64,000 bases of DNA from Hyposmocoma kahamanoa (Eukaryota; Arthropoda; Insecta; Lepidoptera; Cosmopterigidae): positions 9,751,240 through 9,815,239 of the forward strand of contig NW_020654810.1 in NCBI RefSeq assembly GCF_003589595.1, read 5' to 3'. Below the pieces are notes generated by a model. That model saw only the letters and a program-made list of their open reading frames with translations, searched no databases and had not been told where the DNA came from. The position numbers and the translations under genes are program-made. Shown here one piece after another: positions 57,573 through 64,000 of the stretch. Within the stretch, counting starts at the first letter, position 1. Each line of letters starts with the position of its first letter.

Positions 57573-58270
57573 GTATTCATATGATTATGCACTATAAGAA
57601 ATTAATTTTAATATCTACATTTATGTCATATATTCCACAATATAGGATAGTAAAAATGGTGAATCTAAATACAAAACTAGTACCGGCTTCAAAATTAGAA
57701 ATGTTTAGAGATGTATCTCTCTATAGATGTATTCAAAACCAAACTAAAGTGTTTTCTGATAAATGGATGGACTCTCCTATAAGATGATGTGAAAGGAGTG
57801 ATAACGCTTCAACTCTTTCATAAGGTAATGTGTCTAATTTAAGAACCTTTAGTTTATGTTCTGTTTTTGTTAATTATTCGAGAGTACTATTAATTTGCGG
57901 GATGTAGCAAATTAATAGTACTCTCGACCGACAGAGAATGTTTGTACTTAGTAATTACCTGTGTAATGCCTGTACTAACATTGTTTACAATAAATAAATG
58001 AAATGAAAAAAAAAAAATAACAAAAATAATGCCATAAGGCGTTCTCCACAATTCATTCATTGGTTCCAGCAGAAAAAAAAACTAGGTTGGTGCTACACTT
58101 ATAATTATGTATAGTAAGAAATTGATTTTAATATCTATATTTATGTCGTCTATTCCACAATATACGATAGTAAAAATGGTGGATCTAATTCTATAAGGCA
58201 TTCTCCACCATTCATACATGGGCCAAACAGAAAAAAAGCAATACGTCAGTGCTACAATTAGTATTAAATA
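57573..58270. repeat. Tandem duplication (~165-bp unit) split by a LINE-like tail
   Basis: 57589-57667 and 58109-58187 match closely ('attttaatatctacatttat', 'tattccacaatata', 'gatagtaaaaatggtg'). The second part of the unit ('taaggcgttctccaca', 'gtgctacact') follows at 58033-58095 and again at 58193-58258. In the first unit the halves are separated by about 360 bp that end in 'aaataaatgaaatg' and poly(A) (about 58005-58016), so a 5'-truncated retroposon inserted after the duplication. Confidence 0.65.
57879..57926. repeat. Perfect 20-bp stem hairpin
   Basis: The arms 'cgagagtactattaatttgc' (57879-57898) and their exact complement (57907-57926) enclose an 8-base loop (gggatgta). It lies inside the insertion that splits the tandem repeat. 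Confidence 0.9.
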
Positions 58271-58430
58271 ATCATTTAAACCAATGTTCCATACAAGTAA
58301 CAAAGTACATTAAGTCAAAAATTTACAGTGAATTACTCTATCCGCGCAAAAATGGTGTAACCCACATGTAATTTTTTTCCTATAATCTTACTGTAAATGA
58401 TTCCGTAATACATATATTAATTGATGTTTG

Positions 58431-58493
58431 GATGCTATTTTCATGAATAAAAAAACGAATAATAAAATATTTTTTATACATGAAAATAGCATC
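58431..58493. repeat. Long hairpin, 15-bp perfect stem extended by A/T pairs
   Basis: 'gatgctattttcatg' and its complement flank A-rich and T-rich arms that also pair with one bulge. Total about 63 bases. It could be a small inverted-repeat element or a structured transcript; no homologue is known to me. Confidence 0.6.
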
Positions 58494-58609
58494 AAAATAT
58501 AAAATAATTATATACTTTAAAGTAAGTACCACTTAAAGTAATATTTGGAAATTCTGTTTAATTTTATTAGATAATTTGTGACTGTTGGCGCAGGTAACGG
58601 GTTGTTATA

Positions 58610-58875
58610 TTTATGCAAATTCCATCTAATTGCCAAGTTATATTGAAATCGGTCACCGGAAAGGGCGCGAAACCGGATTCATCCCCTAGTTTGCTACCCT
58701 TAGACGTGGAATATTTTCTTCAAATTGAAATGGGACCAATACTGAAGTACCCTCTTTCCAACAAAAAATCATCAAAATCGGTTCACAAATGCAAACAGTA
58801 TCACGTAACATACATACAAAAAAAAGTAAAAAAACATCGAATTGAGGACGTCCTCCCTTTTTTGAAGTCGATTAA
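58610..58875. repeat. Repeat family B, partial
   Basis: 'attgaaatcggtcaccggaa', 'cggattcatcccctagtttg', 'aaaatcggttcacaaatgc' and a final 'tttgaagtcgatta' match the family. The left terminus is absent. The 108-codon ORF across it is incidental. Confidence 0.65.
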
Positions 58876-58939
58876 AAATAAACTAAAAATAGGTTACACC
58901 ATTCGCGTTTATAGCCTCAATTTACATTGCATAGAATAA

Positions 58940-59938
58940 TAAAAATATCTATATACTATAATAGTATATAAATTCCCTGTGCAACACTACGCAGTCTTAA
59001 TTTTATATACTTGTCCATGAGATTTGCACAACATGCGGTTGAATAATAATTTGGTCTGAGTTTTCTTTATACGGAGGGGGAGCGCTTTCCAAAGACAGAT
59101 TGCCTGAAGGGCAAGAAAGTAGGCAATTAACCAGTGCGGTGAGAAGGAATAGAAAGCTTTAGGCTACGTGAACATCGAAGGAAGACCGACTTATTACGAA
59201 AATATTTTTTTAATTATTTAATAATTTATACGGATTTTGAAAATGATATTTGTGAAAGAATTTATGTTCCAACGTATAAATAACACGGCGTTCATAAATA
59301 ATTTTAAAATTTTCTGTGGGTGTGAGGATTTATTCAGAACACAGCTTATTTGATCTACAATCTACAATTGCGGGTCCATATAGATCTTATTATAGTTCTT
59401 TAGTGTAAGTTATCTAATTTTAGTTAAATGTGTACTCATCAGCTTTAGAAAATAATAGAAAAAAGTTAACACACCTCTGGTGAAACTGTGACTTAACATA
59501 CTTTTGTAAAATTTACAGAAAATGAATTAAAAGATTTGTATATGGCCCCATATATATATACTGAGTACATTTAAGGGCTCTTAAATATTATACTATTTCA
59601 ATATGCATTACGCCTTCTATAGAAAAATGAAGGAATGCATAATGTGTCACTGTTTTTCCGTATAAATTGCATTTTAAAAATGGTTTGGGATCATAATTTT
59701 TTGCAGTTAAGTCCGTGTTTTACCGGAGTTGTGTTACTATAAAGCATCTAGTCCATTGTGAGTAGTATATTTTGATGGATTGACCTTGTAATTTTTGTTT
59801 GTTTCATATCGACTTTTACTGAAAGGCGTGTGTTGTGTGTGTGCACGATTGAAATGGGTTTCGTTTTGTGACATTTTAATGATTTGATAGAAATTCAGAT
59901 ATTTTGATTCAGATAATTTTACACACATGCATGTGACA
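58940..59938. other. AT-rich stretch before the scaffold gap
   Basis: No gene recognised. Confidence 0.4.
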
Positions 59939-59948
59939 NNNNNNNNNN
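59939..59948. other. Assembly gap (10 N)
   Basis: Ten undetermined bases. The sequence just right of it (59949 on) is repeated at about 61066, see findings. Confidence 1.
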
Positions 59949-60000
59949 AACCGAAAGGCAGTCAAAGTCAAAGTCAAATAATCTTTATTTCAAAGGTCAT
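59949..60000 (-). repeat. LINE 3' tail with (AAGTC)-type repeats
   Basis: 'gtcaaagtcaaagtcaaata' followed by 'atctttatttcaaag' is the reverse complement of a 3' end with an AATAAA signal and a TTTGAC-repeat tail. It recurs at 61076-61112. Confidence 0.7.
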
Positions 60001-60945
60001 CACCTTCTCCAGGAATAGTAACCAGCGGATGTTAGAAATTTTCATTCAGTGTTACTGAACCCGTCAATATCATTTGTCCTATTTAGGGATTCTTGCGGAT
60101 TCGTTATCCTTGGACTTGCATGTGCTGTAATGTAATTAAATTTGTGTCCTTATCTGGAACTTTATTACAACGCATTTCCTATGCATTAAAGTTTCTACAA
60201 TAAACTGCTGAGTATTTTTTATGTAGTTATAGAGAAGAGCGGTATTTGTTTTAAAATGATAAGGTTTATAAAAGTATTCCGGTGTCAGCGAAGGTACAAA
60301 TATATGAATTCTCACGCTTATTGAATTGCAATTTATTAAGGGTTTGTATTTCGTGCTCTGTCACCATCATCCTTTTTAAGAGCGAGTCCTGTGAAAAATG
60401 TTTTTAACGAATTAAAGCTGAACATCACGTGGCCATCCATGTGGCGTAATTCCGATCGCCTGAAGTCAAATGGATAGATGTTTATAATTAAGGCCACTCA
60501 CAGCTTCACTCTATTGACTTTCATTTCTCGATCGAGGAATCTGTATAAAGATATATGGAAATGGATTCCGAAAAACTTGTCGTTTGTGCCGCTAAACGAG
60601 TATTTATAATTATACGAATTACAATATCCTCGGGTATCGTGCCCAGAAAGCTGGCAACAATTTGGGAGTATTTAAATTTTTACAATAAGTTTTATCTTGT
60701 ATTATATTGCCTTGTAAATACCTATTATGAAATGAATCCCCTTTATAAGTATATTTTGATAACGACAAAAGATAGTAACAACGATAAATTTATTCAATAA
60801 TCTAATTACTATGTGAATTATTTTATATAAAAGGTGTCTATATATGAAATACAATTTGTGGTTTTTTAATTTTTTCATAATACTACGTGACGGTACGAGC
60901 AACACGTGTACCAGTTTGTAAACGACATGTCTGTCCACAGCAGTT
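60001..60945. other. AT-rich stretch
   Basis: No gene; the 81-codon ORF at 60555 lacks any motif. Confidence 0.4.
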
Positions 60946-60949
60946 GTAG

Positions 60950-61072
60950 TCAGAGCTTTAAATCGCAAAGAGGCACTTCCAATGCACCATCACCCTGAGA
61001 CATAAGTTGACGAGTCTCATGTACGTTTAATTACCCAGCCAGCAACCAGGACCCTTACCCAGCAAAACCGAA
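60950..61072 (-). repeat. Repeat family A fragment
   Basis: Reads 'gctttaaatcgcaaagaggc', 'accctgagacataagttgac' and 'cagcaaccaggacccttacc' in reverse orientation; truncated at the LINE tail that follows. Confidence 0.7.
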
Positions 61073-61075
61073 AGG

Positions 61076-61590
61076 CAGTCAAAGTCAAAGTCAAATAATC
61101 TTTATTTCAAAGATAAGCAAATTACACTTGAAATCGTCATGCTGATTAAACTCTACTGCTCATTCGCAAGGCAGATTCCCCTGAGAAGAATGAGCAAAAA
61201 ACTCTAGGGTTTGCTATTTGGAAATAGTCATTTGAATACATTTATCATTACAATATTTAATTTAAACATCTTAGGTCGAGAACATTTGAAAGAGCTAAAC
61301 GGGTCACTACCACGGATTTTTGTCATCCATCACGCAGAAGTTGTGTAATAACTTTTAGGACAGAGTTTTTGTTTCACAATAGTTTTAAACCTCGTTAATG
61401 GCAAATTTTGAATATCAATCTGAATCTTTTTATAGAAGCGTATAGGTACATTGTCCCTTAAACGTATTTGAGATTTTATGAAGACGGTTGTCAAGAACAG
61501 CTAGTTTATTTTTATTCCTTGTTGTGAAAAAATTAATATTTTTCTTAACATAAATAATATTTTCATAAGTGTACTATGACGACAGTGTAA
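61076..61590 (-). pseudogene. LINE ORF2 C-terminus with 3' tail
   Basis: On the minus strand the decayed frame gives FFTTRNKNKLAVLDNRLHKI, QCTYTLL, FAINEV, KLLHNFCVMDDKNPW. This matches the general pattern of C-terminal regions in insect Jockey-like ORF2s (RNK.KL......L.KI...F and a final DD..W). It ends in the AATAAA plus TTTGACTTTGAC tail at 61076-61112. Only the last part of the ORF remains. Confidence 0.65.
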
Positions 61591-61609
61591 GAATGTTAAT
61601 CTCTTAAAG

Positions 61610-61700
61610 TAAGGCTCACATTACTGCTTGGCGGCAGAAATAGGTAAGGTGGCAGTACTTCCCTGGATGAACGGTTTCACAAGGAGCTCTACTGCTACGT
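61610..61700 (-). repeat. Repeat family A fragment
   Basis: 'ctcacattactgcttggcgg', 'cagaaataggtaaggtggca' and 'caaggagctctactgctac'. Inverted relative to the copy at 62.05 kb; the two face each other 350 bp apart. Confidence 0.7.
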
Positions 61701-62049
61701 AAAGTTAGCAAGGATGCTTTACAGTGAAGGTGTTGTTATTTGGCAAAATAAGCGAACAAACAATATGTCAAAACATATCTACATAATATATCGTTGCATT
61801 ATCTACTATCAAAATCTTCTTGTGTTATACTATTTAAAATTTTATAGGAGAGGGAAGGAATTCGATTTGGTAATATGCAAATGTTACGTTTTGAAATTTA
61901 TCTTATTATATTTCTTTGTAATCACAGTGGACATATATAATGTTTTGACAGGTAATGTATCGAATTTTTCTGCACATTATAAGCAGAAAAAGTGGATTTT
62001 GAAACATTTTAATAGCAAGGCAACGATATGATTGAAAATGAAGCGAATG

Positions 62050-62285
62050 ATATAGAAGCAGTAGAGCTTCTCGTAAAAGAATTCATCCAAGGAAGCACTG
62101 GCACCTTATCTATTTCTGCCACCAAGCAGTAAAATGAGAATTTCTGCGTTTCGATTTGACAGGGTAAGGGTGCTGGTGAAATTACAGGCCCATGGTACTT
62201 GTCAACTTATGCCTCATGTTGACCGGCGCGGTGGCAGTGCCCATCAGATATTTGAAATTTAAAGCTCTGAGTTAGGTTAGGCTCT
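62050..62285 (+). repeat. Repeat family A copy
   Basis: 'gaagcactggcaccttatct', 'ctgccaccaagcagtaaaat', 'gggtgctggtgaaattacag' and 'agatatttgaaatttaaagc' in family order. Confidence 0.75.
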
Positions 62286-62289
62286 AGGT

Positions 62290-63585
62290 TCCAATTATTT
62301 AAGCGTTTATTACTAATTTTTACATTTTACCCATCATCACGTCTATGAGTCCAAATAATTCTTCGATTTGATCGAAAATCATAACAGAATGCCATTCCAC
62401 GTCACTTAACCTTTTAAAACACTCCCGAGAAAAGATGGCTCCTATTGGCCATGCGCGCAAAAATAACTTCATAGTTTCTCGGTATCAGCTACAATCTTTT
62501 ACGTAATTTTAAACTAACAATTCAAGGTCAATAAAATATGAATATTACAATTGCAAATTAACATGACAGTAGGTAACATGTTCTATAACAATTAAGTAGT
62601 AGCCCGGAATCGAATGTTTTTATGGAATCTTTTACTATAATATTACTTAGTCAACTAATGAACTTTTTATAATAAAACGTGTATAACGTGTAAAATTAAC
62701 ATATACGTTTTTAAACAAATCTACAAAAAAATCGTAAACGTTCTTAAGGTGAACTCTTTGTATTTAAAAACAAAATCTATTTAATCATGCGCCCGGACGT
62801 ATGTTCCTTGTTTGAAAACTGAGCAGAATGAACACAAACGCGTAGATGAGTTTGTACATTCACGTGCTGCGCCACGTGAAGCAATTGCGCACGGGCAAAT
62901 GGTGAGAGGGTGTGAATTGCGCAAATACATGGATTGTCTGAACATGGTGAGCGCCAAAATTTGTTTGGAAGTTTTAACACCTAAATTTGTCTGTAATAAA
63001 TACACCATTTGACGTGATGATCGTCATTAATGTGTTTTAGCGATAGGATAAACTTCATTCCGCACGTGTGTAATTTCACAATACGTGACTTCTAAAAATC
63101 TAATTTAGAGTTTAAAGGAGTTTGTTAATAACAGGAAACAAAGTAATTCCAAACTTGAAATTAAATCTTGTGTTGGCCAACATTCAGAGCTAACTTTACG
63201 ATTATTTGCATTGCACTGGAACAATTTAATAGCTAGCAAAATGCAAAACACGTAGCCAATCTAGTCTTGTTTTTGTAACATAACGATACAGGTACGCCAC
63301 AAATATGGCATGTTGTGGATTATCTGGGGAATCTTTAATAGGGTTAACTTTCTCTGCCAACGTAAAAATAATGGTACATCTGGCTTGTAATACTACCTTT
63401 TATTTGATGAAATTACACTTTGTTTTCTAGTTCGGAGAAAAAACTTGGATAAATATATTATTTTTATTGGATATAATGATGTTTTACTACCATGATCTTC
63501 ATCTATTTTTTCGCGAAAATATTGCATTAATTAAGTGTATTTATTAAAGTTATTAAAGTCAGGACGTTTTACCAGCATGATATTC
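62290..63585. other. AT-rich stretch
   Basis: No gene; two overlapping minus ORFs and one plus ORF near 62.8-63.0 kb cover the same bases and none has a motif. Confidence 0.4.
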
Positions 63586-63589
63586 ATTA

Positions 63590-63835
63590 TTTATTGAAGA
63601 AATAGATTTCTCACAGATGGCGCTACGACAAAAAAGTCATTGAAAAACCAAAACAAAGATCTGCAACAAGCACCTAGAAAAATTCGTAAGGTCCGCTGGT
63701 TTGTGCCGTGGCTTAGCTGGCATAGCGTCTGGCACGGTTTGCTAGAAGACGTTAATTGGAATCCAGCCCGATCGAATAATTTTTTACTAAGTGTTGGACC
63801 TTTGTATTATTAATTATAATACTACACTAGTTTGT
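63590..63835 (+). repeat. tRNA-derived SINE (family S3)
   Basis: The leader is 'ctcacagatggcgctacgac' and 'aacaaagatctgcaacaagc'. The tRNA-like head is 'gtggcttagctggcatagcg', and the decayed B box reads 'attggaatccagcccgatcg'. The tail ends 'cactagtttgttattatt'. Not a functional tRNA. Confidence 0.75.
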
Positions 63836-63837
63836 TA

Positions 63838-64000
63838 TTATTATTGATACAAAGATCGCACAAGCATAAAGAAACACGAAGAAGAAATTCCTTCGATCCG
63901 ATAGGACATTGGGGCAAATGAACCAGTGTCTGTTGCCCCAACGTGGTTATCACTCTACTAACTGAGCTACGGATCGAGCCAGCAGATCTTATGAATTTCT
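63838..64000 (-). repeat. tRNA-derived SINE (family S3), minus strand, cut by window end
   Basis: The reverse complement has 'ctcgatccgtagctcagtta' (A box), 'gtagagtgataaccacgttg' and 'tttgtatcaataataa'. It sits tail-to-tail with the copy at 63.6 kb, forming an inverted pair. The window ends within its leader. Confidence 0.7.

Noticed and set aside
61714..62031. 105-codon Tyr/Ile/Lys-rich ORF
   Set aside because: AT-driven composition, no motif, flanked by SINE-like repeats.

Overview
The window is AT-rich nuclear DNA from an insect. It is most probably a moth or butterfly: several dispersed repeat families are of kinds I associate with lepidopteran introns, there is a D34D mariner, and the one recognisable host gene is an insect-type neuropeptide receptor with long repeat-filled introns. 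A 10-N scaffold gap sits at 59939-59948. I see no rRNA gene, CRISPR array, prokaryotic operon or intact tRNA gene. The tRNA-like sequences are the heads of SINEs.

The host gene lies on the + strand at about 37.1-39.0 kb. It has a 5' exon acceptor at 37077-37078, a 24-codon in-frame upstream ORF, a first coding exon (37170-37973) carrying TM1-TM5, an 839-bp intron containing a MITE, and a second coding exon (38813-38996) carrying TM6. It belongs to the myosuppressin-receptor (DmsR) type of class A GPCRs. The TM7/tail exon was not found and probably lies beyond the window. A 98-codon minus-strand ORF at 36172-36468 could be an exon of an unrecognised gene.

Almost everything else is transposon sequence, much of it nested. 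0-3.4 kb: a decayed mariner with a LINE tail inside it, abutted by a 468-bp element with 44-bp terminal inverted repeats (TIRs), then a SINE relic. 3.6-8.35 kb: a nearly full-length non-LTR retrotransposon with an open 976-codon EN/RT ORF2 but a frameshifted ORF1. 10-10.6 kb: a SINE split by a 154-bp MITE with perfect 35-bp TIRs, then another SINE. 12.2-17.5 kb: a P-like element with THAP-domain remnants and a perfect 8-bp target duplication, a 1441-bp foldback element with Transib-type CACAGTG termini and a perfect 5-bp target duplication, a P-like fragment and a GC-rich MITE. 18-20.7 kb: a minisatellite and a decayed retroelement.

21-36 kb: SINEs, two LINE relics and MITE-like elements. 39.7-40.8 kb: a non-autonomous hAT-like element with a perfect 8-bp duplication. 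41-50 kb: LINE fragments, a MITE cluster and a second, truncated mariner. 51.6-53.5 kb: a second P-like element that has been split by an insertion. 55.4-57.1 kb: a minus-strand LINE relic. 57.5-64 kb: tandem and SINE repeats plus the gap, which is flanked by a suspicious duplicated repeat junction.

The most interesting material is the set of DNA transposons whose ends can be fixed to the base by target-site duplications: the Transib-like, P-like, hAT-like, TTA-flanked and 6-bp-TSD elements. All lack an intact transposase, so they record past activity of autonomous relatives elsewhere in the genome.
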